A stretch of 27,403 bases of DNA from an uncultured Collinsella sp. (lineage in GTDB: Bacteria > Actinomycetota > Coriobacteriia > Coriobacteriales > Coriobacteriaceae): the NCBI GenBank assembly GCA_900540995.1, contig UQHO01000028.1:1-27403 (forward strand), given 5' to 3'. Each line of letters opens with the position of its first letter. Position 1 is the first letter of the stretch. Below, in pieces: positions 15,154 through 20,964 of the stretch. A program made the translations under genes and the position numbers. The notes beneath the pieces are model-generated. The model did no database searches. It was not told the DNA's origin and saw only the letters and a list, made by a program, of their open reading frames with translations.

Positions 15154-15168
15154 CGGACGAACTGTCCG
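15154..15168. promoter_or_regulatory. Palindromic operator candidate of the methyltransferase gene
   Basis: CGGACGAACTGTCCG has perfect 5-bp arms around a 5-nt centre and lies 23 bp before the methyltransferase ATG. On the gene's strand it reads CGGACAGTTCGTCCG. As I recall, SsoII/Ecl18kI-type methyltransferases bind a GGACAAATTGTCC-like site upstream of their own gene through their N-terminal HTH. The match in arms and spacing is striking. Confidence 0.6.
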
Positions 15169-15211
15169 CTAATTGACACAGCGTTATCAAGATTAAACGC
15201 GATGCATGGCA

Positions 15212-15294
15212 GTTGCAACACTTTGTTGCAACGCCTTTCAACGGTAACTTAGATTAACGTGTCGCACGGACAAACAATTGCCCCAACTTGCAAC
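15212..15294. promoter_or_regulatory. TTGCAAC repeats between the methyltransferase and AbiEi-like genes
   Basis: GTTGCAA (15212-15218) and TTGCAAC (15226-15232) form an inverted pair with a 7-nt spacer, and another TTGCAAC occurs at 15288-15294. The same core appears twice more in the AbiEi-like gene's promoter (15946-15951 and 15973-15979). These may be binding sites of that regulator. Confidence 0.4.
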
Positions 15295-15317
15295 TAGCCA
15301 ACATCAGGCCTGCGTAT

Positions 15318-15944
15318 TCAGTCACAACCTAGAGCTATCAGCAAAGGCGCCATTAACTCGCGTCGTTTGGCGGTTTTAGAGTTCTCTTCTACAAGATCCT
15401 TCAGCCGCTGTGTATCGAGCCCACGCCCAAGCGCGTCGTGATAGGCATCGATGATTAATGAAGGATCCTCGCAATCGAGGCAAAGATCGACAAGCGTGCG
15501 CTCGGGTTTGGTTACCGGCAGGCCGTCGAGCCAAACGATATCCTGCTCAGCAATCTCGCGCTTTGCAAAAGAAAGGGATTCGTTTCTTGTATTGATGCGC
15601 ATGGGTGCGGTCATTCTGTAGGGGGACAGATAGAAATCGCCCATTTGCTGTAGGTTCGCCGCAGTCGTACCGCTCACGGCAATGCCATCCCACTGGCGCT
15701 TTCTCTCCCACGCGCAAAGGGAAGGATTGGTGAGCTTCCAAAAAGCGTTGAGCTCGTCGGTGTCTCGGCGCTGTGTTCCAGCCATCCGGTAGGCGCCGTG
15801 GCATATCCGCTCAAGACGACCCGCACGGCATGAGTGTGCCAGCGCATCTCGAGAGATGTCCATGCGAGCTGCCTGGGTTGTGGTGAACACGCCCTCGCTC
15901 TCGGAAAGCTCGCTTATCGCCGTTATGTTGCTAAAGTACTTCAT
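15318..15944 (-). CDS. AbiEi-type antitoxin/transcriptional regulator, orphan
   Basis: A 208-residue protein of the type IV toxin-antitoxin AbiEi family. The N-terminal winged HTH (about 5-60) contains GVFTTTQAARMDISRDAL and RICHGAYRMAG, the typical 'l..Gvyr' ending. The C-terminal domain has the usual WLDGLPVTKPERTLVDL followed by helices. AbiEi represses its own operon and neutralises the AbiEii nucleotidyltransferase toxin. No AbiEii gene is present here, so this is an orphan. I chose ATG at 15944 because TACAAT (15951-15956) lies at exact leaderless distance, with TTGCAA (15973-15978) as -35. It is followed on the same strand by the methyltransferase gene after 186 nt with its own operator. 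Confidence 0.78.
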   Translation of the reverse strand: MKYFSNITAISELSESEGVFTTTQAARMDISRDALAHSCRAGRLERICHGAYRMAGTQRRDTDELNAFWKLTNPSLCAWERKRQWDGIAVSGTTAANLQQMGDFYLSPYRMTAPMRINTRNESLSFAKREIAEQDIVWLDGLPVTKPERTLVDLCLDCEDPSLIIDAYHDALGRGLDTQRLKDLVEENSKTAKRRELMAPLLIALGCD

Positions 15945-15950
15945 GTTGCA

Positions 15951-15978
15951 ATTGTAGGATATTTTCATACTTTTGCAA
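15951..15978 (-). promoter_or_regulatory. Promoter of the AbiEi-like gene
   Basis: On the minus strand TTGCAA and TACAAT are separated by 16 nt. The -10 ends 7 nt before the ATG, which predicts a leaderless transcript. TTGCAA cores overlap the -35 and adjoin the -10, well placed for autorepression. Confidence 0.6.
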
Positions 15979-16113
15979 CGCGATTTTGATCCATATGATC
16001 CGTTCGCCTTGCTTATCCCATTTCTGCCGCCGGCTTGTCATCGGCACCCCATCCCCCGCTATCGAGGTCCAATACTTCCCCACCGCCGCGCAAAAACTCA
16101 TCCAACATTAATC

Positions 16114-16141
16114 TTGGCTCAAGAATCGCTTAATCTATAAC
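16114..16141 (+). promoter_or_regulatory. Promoter of the DUF4342/two-component operon
   Basis: TTGGCT (16114-16119) and TATAAC (16136-16141) are separated by 16 nt. The predicted leader of about 110 nt is GC-rich and includes a CCGGGC/GCCCGG hairpin (16213-16229). The rest of the 315-bp gap before 16260 holds nothing gene-like. Confidence 0.55.
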
Positions 16142-16259
16142 CTGCACTATAGAGTTCGACCAAGGGCGGGGCGGCGCCGCGCAATGCAGGCCGCCGAACG
16201 CAACGCTCGCGCCCGGGCAGATCGCCCGGCGTCGCGCCCATCGAACGAAAGGACAGGTC

Positions 16260-16802
16260 ATGGATGACCTCGAAAAAGTTGAAACCATCCGCACCAAGTG
16301 CAACGTGAGCTACACCGATGCCAAGGCCGCGCTCGACGCCGCCGACGGCAACGTTCTGGATGCCATCATTTGGCTCGAGTCGCAGGGCAAGACCCAGACC
16401 ACGTCGGCGCACGCCGCCACCGAGTCCGCGCCGGTCGATGAGCCTTCGGCCGAAATGGTCGCCGCGCAGGCCGCCTATGAGAAGTCGAGCGAAAAGACCG
16501 ACTTCTCCAAGAAAATGGACAGTGTGTGGGAGTACCTCAAAAAGCTTTTCCGCCTGAGCCTGGACACCAAGTTTATCGCCACGCGCCGCGATGCGATCAT
16601 CCTCAACATCCCCATCCTGATCCCTATCATCGCGCTGTTTGCCTGGGGCGCCACGATCTGGCTGATGCTGATTGGCCTGTTCTTTGGCATGCGTTACCGC
16701 ATCGATAGCGACGGCGACGTACCCGGCAGCATCAACAACCTTATGAATCACGCTGCCGATGCCGCGGACGACATCAAGCAAAATCTCAACGACGACAAGT
16801 AA
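16260..16802 (+). CDS. DUF4342 (UBA-like) membrane-associated protein
   Basis: A 180-residue protein. The first 45 residues form a UBA-like DUF4342 domain (VETIRTKCNVSYTDAKAALD, then DGNVLDAIIWLE), a helical fold also seen in elongation factor Ts. A charged linker (about 46-85) leads to a segment with SLDTKFIATRRDAIILNIP and two closely spaced hydrophobic stretches (about 112-145), so the C-terminal part sits in the membrane. The tail is acidic and Asn/Asp-rich. AAAGGA lies 6 nt before the ATG. It is followed by a response regulator and a kinase after 18 nt and is likely cotranscribed, so it may report to or be controlled by that system. The function of the family is unknown. Confidence 0.82.
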   Translation: MDDLEKVETIRTKCNVSYTDAKAALDAADGNVLDAIIWLESQGKTQTTSAHAATESAPVDEPSAEMVAAQAAYEKSSEKTDFSKKMDSVWEYLKKLFRLSLDTKFIATRRDAIILNIPILIPIIALFAWGATIWLMLIGLFFGMRYRIDSDGDVPGSINNLMNHAADAADDIKQNLNDDK

Positions 16803-16820
16803 TCGCAGACGGGGGCACGC

Positions 16821-17591
16821 ATGGCACGGATCCTGATCGTAGAGGACGAGGAGAAAATCGCCCGCTTTGTGACGCTCGAGCTGGAGCACGAGGGCTACCA
16901 GGTGGAGCACGCCGCCGACGGCCGCACCGCCGTGGACCTGGCGCTGGAGCGCGACTACGATCTGATTCTGCTCGACGTGCTGTTACCGCAGCTCAACGGC
17001 ATGGAGGTGCTGCGGCGCATCCGCAAGCACAAGGATGTGCCGGTGATCATGGTCACCGCGCGCGACGCCGTGATGGACAAGGTGGCCGGGCTCGATGCCG
17101 GCGCCGACGATTACCTGACCAAGCCGTTTGCAATTGAGGAGCTGTTCGCACGGATCCGCGTGGCGCTGAAGCGCTCGGAGGCCGTGCGGGCGGCTTCGGG
17201 CGTTGGCGGCGTTGGGGCCGGGGAGGGCGCTACGGGTGCCGCTGCGGTACCCCCGGCTGGTGACTCTGCCAAGACCTCTGCCGCGCCCTCCCCCGCCGCG
17301 CTCACCGTGGGTTCGGTTGCGCTCGACCCCGACCGCCGCGAAGTCACAGTCGGCGGCTCGCCCATCGCGCTCACGGCCCGCGAGTTCGATGTCCTCGCTC
17401 TGCTTATGGCGCACGCCGAAACCGTGCTCACGCGCGAGCGCATTGCGCACGAGGCGCTGGGCTACGACTACGTGGGCGATACCAACAACGTCGACGTGCA
17501 CATCGCACACCTACGCGCCAAAATCGAAGACGCCGGCGGTGCCCGCATCATCCAAACCGTGCGCGGGGTGGGCTATGTCTGCCGTGCGTAA
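16821..17591 (+). CDS. OmpR-family response regulator
   Basis: A 256-residue DNA-binding response regulator. The receiver domain has the ED pair at 8-9, Asp52 (LILLDVLLP) as phosphorylation site, VTAR with the conserved Thr, and Lys in YLTKPF. The winged-helix domain (about 167-255) has LTAREFDVLALLM and DTNNVDVHIAHLRAKIE. Between them lies an unusually long Ala/Gly/Pro/Ser-rich linker (about 125-165), which accounts for the extra length over the usual 225 residues. Its stop overlaps the start of the kinase gene by 17 nt, a translationally coupled pair. The best resemblance is to the CutR/ArlR group, but the stimulus cannot be inferred. Confidence 0.92.
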   Translation: MARILIVEDEEKIARFVTLELEHEGYQVEHAADGRTAVDLALERDYDLILLDVLLPQLNGMEVLRRIRKHKDVPVIMVTARDAVMDKVAGLDAGADDYLTKPFAIEELFARIRVALKRSEAVRAASGVGGVGAGEGATGAAAVPPAGDSAKTSAAPSPAALTVGSVALDPDRREVTVGGSPIALTAREFDVLALLMAHAETVLTRERIAHEALGYDYVGDTNNVDVHIAHLRAKIEDAGGARIIQTVRGVGYVCRA

Positions 17592-18870
17592 CGCCGAAGC
17601 CAAGCGCGTCACCTCCATCGCCCGCGCCATCAACTGGAGCTATATGTGGCGCCGCCTGATGAGCTACGTCTGGCTCGATCTGTTGCTGATGGTGATTGCG
17701 GCGGCGATCCTCGTCTATGGCTACAACCAGACGCTGCCCGACGGCACGTTTACCGCAGGCTGGATTCCCGGCGCCACCGTTCACGGCATGTCACTGACGC
17801 CCGCGCGCGGCTGGGACCTGACAACGCTCACCTATACCGTCGAGCTTGCGCGTACCACCAAGACTTTCCCCCTCGCGCAGGACCTCGTCGCGCTATGGCC
17901 TCTCTACCTTGTCGTTGCGGGTTGGCAGGTCATCAGCGTGCTCAACATGCTCGGCGGCGCCCGCCGCGTGCGCCGCACCATGGCACCACTCAACGATCTG
18001 GCCCTGCGCGTGGACGAACTCGGCCGCATGCAGCTCTCCGGCGGCAAGATGGAAACACTGGAGCAGGCCATCGAGCGCGCAAGCGTCGACTCGCCGAGCG
18101 TCACTACCGGCGACGCCGACCTGGCAAGCATCGAGGTTGCACTCAACCGCCTACTGCGCCAGATGCAAGAGGCCAAGCTGCAGCAGATGCGCTTTGTCAA
18201 CGATGCGAGCCACGAGCTGCGCACGCCCATCGCGGTGATTCAGGGCTACGTGAACATGCTCGACCGCTGGGGCAAAGACGACCCGGACGTGCTGGCAGAG
18301 TCCATTGCCTCGCTCAAGGCCGAAAGCGAGCATATGCAGGAGCTCGTGGAGCAGCTGCTGTTTTTGGCGCGCGGCGATGCCGGGCGCACGGTCCTGCGGC
18401 GTGCGAATACTAACCTGGCCGCACTGGTCGGCGAGGTATGCGAGGAATCGCAGATGATCGATGCCGCGCACACGTATCGGCTGGCGTACGACACCACGCT
18501 TGCCAACGACCCGCGCTGCGACGCATCTGTCGACGTGGCGCTCGTGAAGCAGGCTCTGCGCGTGATCGTGCAGAACGCCGCCAAGTATTCGAACGCGGGC
18601 ACGTCCATCAGATTTGGCGTAGTGCCGGATGCGGGCGCGGGCACGATCGACATAAGTGTTGAGGACGAGGGTATCGGCATGAACCAGGAATCCGCAGCTC
18701 ACGCTTTTGAACGGTTCTACCGCGCCGACAACGCACGCGATGCCGGCGCGCAGGGCTCGGGTCTGGGGCTCGCCATTGCCAAGTGGATCGTCGACAGCCA
18801 TGGCGGTGTCATCGGCGTGACCTCAGTCGAGGGCGTCGGCAGCCGCTTTACGATTCGCCTGCCGCGGTAG
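17575..18870 (+). CDS. Sensor histidine kinase, HAMP/HisKA/HATPase type
   Basis: A 431-residue membrane histidine kinase and partner of the preceding regulator. Membrane helices lie at about 33-51 and 106-126, enclosing a roughly 55-residue extracytoplasmic loop. A HAMP-like linker (about 128-200) leads to the H-box NDASHELRTPIAVIQGY (His213), the N-box VIVQNAAKYS, DEGIGM, the F-box FERFYRADNARD and GSGLGLAIAKWIV. I chose ATG at 17575, inside the end of the regulator gene, with GGGGTG just upstream. The frame stays open much further upstream but there only shadows the regulator gene. It ends before a bidirectional terminator shared with the convergent VOC gene. Confidence 0.92.
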   Translation: MSAVRNAEAKRVTSIARAINWSYMWRRLMSYVWLDLLLMVIAAAILVYGYNQTLPDGTFTAGWIPGATVHGMSLTPARGWDLTTLTYTVELARTTKTFPLAQDLVALWPLYLVVAGWQVISVLNMLGGARRVRRTMAPLNDLALRVDELGRMQLSGGKMETLEQAIERASVDSPSVTTGDADLASIEVALNRLLRQMQEAKLQQMRFVNDASHELRTPIAVIQGYVNMLDRWGKDDPDVLAESIASLKAESEHMQELVEQLLFLARGDAGRTVLRRANTNLAALVGEVCEESQMIDAAHTYRLAYDTTLANDPRCDASVDVALVKQALRVIVQNAAKYSNAGTSIRFGVVPDAGAGTIDISVEDEGIGMNQESAAHAFERFYRADNARDAGAQGSGLGLAIAKWIVDSHGGVIGVTSVEGVGSRFTIRLPR

Positions 18871-18889
18871 GAAGCCCCTCGGCATAAAT

Positions 18890-18923
18890 AAAGGGATAGG
18901 ACCACGCGGCCCTATCCCTTTTT
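18890..18923. terminator. Bidirectional terminator
   Basis: AAAGGGATAGG and CCTATCCCTTT form an 11-bp stem with a 10-nt loop. T-runs follow on the plus strand (TTTTT) and, more weakly, on the minus strand (TTTATTTAT). It lies between the convergent kinase and VOC genes. Confidence 0.85.
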
Positions 18924-18945
18924 GCTAGCTATGGCAGCTTGTGCA

Positions 18946-19320
18946 CTACTCGCGGCACAGATGCACGGCGAAGCCGGCGAACTCGCGCTTAAAGTACACG
19001 AGCTTGGTGCCGCCGTCGGGCAGCAGCACGCGCGACTCCTCGTTGACCTCGAGCCCGCGCTCGGCAAACCACTTCTCGGCCGCATCGATGTCGTTGACGG
19101 CAAAGCCAATGTGGCCCTTGGTGCCACGACCGTTCTGTTTCATGATCTCGACCAGCGAATCGTTAAAGTACGAAACGGGAGTCTCGATGACGGGCAGACC
19201 CATCATCGTCGAGAACAGCTCCGCGATCTCCAGGGCGTCTGCCGGGTCGGTGGCGTTAATGCCCACATGGGCAACGCGCATACCAAAGAGCTCTACCGGG
19301 TTGGCGTTCTGCTCACTCAT
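18946..19320 (-). CDS. VOC (glyoxalase/bleomycin resistance) superfamily protein
   Basis: A 124-residue single-chain VOC protein with two beta-alpha-beta-beta-beta modules. The first starts VAHVGINATDPADALEI and the second KGHIGFAVNDIDAAEKWF. His and Glu residues in these strands and the final AVHLC would supply metal ligands. Family members include glyoxalases, epimerases, dioxygenases and resistance proteins, and the reaction cannot be assigned. It starts 11 nt after the stop of the PTS IIB gene on the same strand, so the two are cotranscribed. That hints at a role with a sugar or sugar acid, an inference only. Confidence 0.78.
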   Translation of the reverse strand: MSEQNANPVELFGMRVAHVGINATDPADALEIAELFSTMMGLPVIETPVSYFNDSLVEIMKQNGRGTKGHIGFAVNDIDAAEKWFAERGLEVNEESRVLLPDGGTKLVYFKREFAGFAVHLCRE

Positions 19321-19331
19321 GCAGTCAGCGC

Positions 19332-19619
19332 CTACTGAGCCATGACGTCGAGAACGGCCTTCTCAGCAGCGACGCGGTTCATGCCGGTCATGAAGGGCAC
19401 GCCACTCACGTACGGGCAGGTGAGGCCCTCAGGGGCAACGGTGGTGGCGATCAGCAGGTCGGCGCCCTCGTCGCAGTAGTCCTTGGCCTCGGAGATGGCG
19501 CACTGCACGATCTCGTACTTGTCGGCGTAACCGTTGGCGTCGAGCAGGGTGGCGACCTTCTGGGCAACAAGCGTGGAAGTAGCAGCGCCAGCACCGCAAG
19601 CCAAAACGATCTTCTTCAT
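19332..19619 (-). CDS. PTS galactitol-type EIIB component (GatB-like)
   Basis: A 95-residue phosphocarrier protein of the galactitol/sorbitol-type PTS. The N-terminal KKIVLACGAGAATSTLVAQ carries the phosphorylated Cys8 in the loop after strand 1, as in GatB. The length matches stand-alone IIB proteins. GGGAG lies 9 nt upstream of the ATG. No IIA or IIC gene is next to it; only the VOC gene shares the operon. IIB would accept phosphate from IIA and pass it to sugar during uptake through IIC, so the missing partners must be elsewhere, or this is a regulatory or relic subunit. Confidence 0.85.
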   Translation of the reverse strand: MKKIVLACGAGAATSTLVAQKVATLLDANGYADKYEIVQCAISEAKDYCDEGADLLIATTVAPEGLTCPYVSGVPFMTGMNRVAAEKAVLDVMAQ

Positions 19620-19721
19620 AGGTAGTGTCTCCCTTCATGGTTTACTTTAGGTAAGTGTACCGCAGCGAGCGATGGCACTCAGCCTCGATGAGCTTTTATG
19701 CCAGTTTGCTTGTGCACTGCG

Positions 19722-19727
19722 TATAAT
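19722..19727 (+). promoter_or_regulatory. -10 box of the helical-repeat gene
   Basis: A perfect TATAAT lies 55 nt before the ATG at 19783, in the divergent region between the PTS IIB gene and this gene. The -35 is weak. Confidence 0.5.
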
Positions 19728-19782
19728 ACATCTAGTACGTGTTGTCATACCGCTCGCGCTACGAGCGACTAAGGACCCTAAC

Positions 19783-20406
19783 ATGCCCGATTCCCGCACA
19801 CTCTGGACCGCCGTCGTTATCATCTGCATCGGCGTGTCGGTGTTCTTTAGCGTCAAAAAACGCACCACGTTCAAGCGTCTGCAGCAGCTTATGGCTGCCA
19901 AGCAGTGGGACGAGTTCGATCGTTTGCTCGACGGCAAACTCACCAGTATGCTGTACCCGCGCTACAACCGCGACTACCTGCGCCTGAACTCTTATCTGCT
20001 GCGCGAGGACCATGAGCGCGCCAGCGAGATGTTCGACCTGCTGCTGGGACTCAACCTCCCCAAGATGCAGCGCGTCGACCTGGTGATCAAGGCCTTTAAC
20101 TACTACGTTGGCCAGGAGGACCGCAAAAAGTCCAAGGAGCTCCTGCACGAGATCAAGGGCTTTGAGGGCGGTCAGGCCGAGGCAGTTGCGCACGAGTGCC
20201 AGCTGATGTACGACACGATGATCCTCAAGCGCCACAACGACATTCCCGAGCTGGAGCGCATGCTCAAGGAGGCCGGTGACGACAAGGTCAAGAGCTGCCG
20301 CTTGGAGTATCTGTTGGCTCTGCAGTACAAGAACAAGGGCGACGAAGCCAAGTTCCAGGAGTTCCTGGAGAAGTCGGGGCAACACTCGATGGCCGTCAAC
20401 GCGTAA
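19783..20406 (+). CDS. Membrane-anchored helical-repeat (TPR-like) protein
   Basis: A 207-residue protein with one N-terminal membrane helix (about 7-23) and then a basic segment (VKKRTTFKRLQQL). The rest is cytoplasmic and all-helical, with TPR-like helix pairs (for example the HERASEMFDLLLGLN and KKSKELLHEIKGF segments). Such proteins usually serve as scaffolds, and I do not recognise a specific family. ATG at 19783 has AAGGA 7 nt upstream and a TATAAT further up. The open frame before it (from 19672) lies in the promoter region and is not coding. tRNA-Leu follows 31 nt after the stop. Confidence 0.75.
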   Translation: MPDSRTLWTAVVIICIGVSVFFSVKKRTTFKRLQQLMAAKQWDEFDRLLDGKLTSMLYPRYNRDYLRLNSYLLREDHERASEMFDLLLGLNLPKMQRVDLVIKAFNYYVGQEDRKKSKELLHEIKGFEGGQAEAVAHECQLMYDTMILKRHNDIPELERMLKEAGDDKVKSCRLEYLLALQYKNKGDEAKFQEFLEKSGQHSMAVNA

Positions 20407-20437
20407 CGGACGGCTTGTGCTAGACTTCTAGTCTCAC

Positions 20438-20522
20438 GGGGGCGTGGCGGAATTGGCATACGCAGGAGACTTAAAATCTCTCGCCGCAAGGATTGTGGGT
20501 TCGAGTCCCACCGCCCCTACCA
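20438..20522 (+). tRNA. tRNA-Leu(UAA)
   Basis: The 85-nt gene folds into a class II tRNA. The acceptor stem GGGGGCG pairs with CGCCCCT, and the D-arm contains GGCGGAATTGGCATACGC. The anticodon loop CTTAAAA gives UAA, a long variable arm follows, the T-arm is GTGGGTTCGAGTCCCAC, and CCA is encoded. A terminator follows at 20535-20573. The 3' end is duplicated 197 bp downstream. Confidence 0.95.
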
Positions 20523-20590
20523 TGTGATTGCTTGCGAGCCCGTGTTCCCCAGGGATGCGGGCTCGTTTCTTTTACACGCCGGTGGGGCTC
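20505..20590 (+). repeat. 86-bp direct repeat containing the tRNA-Leu 3' end, copy 1
   Basis: This segment starts in the tRNA T-arm (GTCCCACCGCCCCTACCA), includes the tRNA terminator and ends in GGGGCTC. It recurs at 20702-20787 with two differences. At 20580-20596 the sequence CGGTGGGGCTCGAACCC is the reverse complement, with one mismatch, of the tRNA T-arm end at 20497-20513. Confidence 0.9.
20535..20573 (+). terminator. Terminator of tRNA-Leu
   Basis: CGAGCCCG (20535-20542) and CGGGCTCG (20558-20565) form a stem, followed by TTTCTTTT. A second copy of the same hairpin lies at 20732-20770 within the duplicated segment. Confidence 0.85.
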
Positions 20591-20701
20591 GAACCCGCGA
20601 GGGGGCGAGCGTTAAGCGGACGCGCAGCGTCCGTAGCGAGCCGGCGAGGGCGCCGACAGGCGGCCGAAGCCGGTGCGTATTTGCGCAGCAAATGCGCGGA
20701 T
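20591..20701. repeat. GC-rich palindromic module between the tRNA-end copies
   Basis: It contains two hairpins that both have a GCA loop: CGGACGC/GCGTCCG (20617-20633) and GCGTATTTGC/GCAAATGCGC (20675-20697). No ORF of note is present. It looks like a REP-type module inserted between, or generated with, the duplicated tRNA ends. Confidence 0.6.
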
Positions 20702-20787
20702 GTCCCACCGCCCCTACCATGTGATTGCTTGCGAGCCCGTGTTCCCCAGGGATGCGGGCTCGCTTCTTTTACACGCCGGCGGGGCTC
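20702..20787 (+). repeat. 86-bp direct repeat containing the tRNA-Leu 3' end, copy 2
   Basis: Copy of 20505-20590 with two substitutions. It keeps the last 18 nt of the tRNA including CCA and the terminator, but no complete tRNA precedes it. It may be an attachment-site or duplication remnant. Confidence 0.88.
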
Positions 20788-20859
20788 TAAGTTGCGGTGG
20801 AATAGTTCCTGTTTTGGCAGTTTACCAGCCCATTTAGGAACTATTCCACCGCGACTTAG
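20787..20859. repeat. Palindromic element, AGTTGCGGTGGAATAG family, copy 1
   Basis: Inverted arms of 24 nt (20787-20810 and 20836-20859, one mismatch) enclose 25 nt. A diverged relative occurs at 22341-22411. The two copies bracket the DUF4143 ATPase gene. Confidence 0.8.
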
Positions 20860-20868
20860 GTTGGTGTT

Positions 20869-20921
20869 CCCACATTTTCCGATGGAAAAACGTGGTTGTC
20901 TCCCACATTTTCCGATGGAAA
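20869..20921. repeat. Twin 20-nt direct repeats before the ATPase gene
   Basis: CCCACATTTTCCGATGGAAA occurs at 20869-20888 and 20902-20921, 33 nt apart. Each contains the near-palindrome TTTTCCGATGGAAA. They lie just upstream of a TATACT -10 box (20936-20941) and 44-96 nt before the ATPase ATG, so they could be paired operators. Confidence 0.55.
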
Positions 20922-20964
20922 CTCCCAAATGGCCTTATACTAGCCGAGAGGGTTGGGAGGCAAT

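Noticed and set aside
17203..17574. Upstream extension of the second histidine kinase frame
   Set aside because: It overlaps the response regulator coding region; the ATG at 17575 gives a normal kinase with a suitable N-terminus.
20497..20787. Possible CRISPR array or second tRNA
   Set aside because: There are only two copies of an 86-bp unit and no cas genes, and copy 2 has only the 3' end of the tRNA, so it is neither an array nor a functional tRNA.
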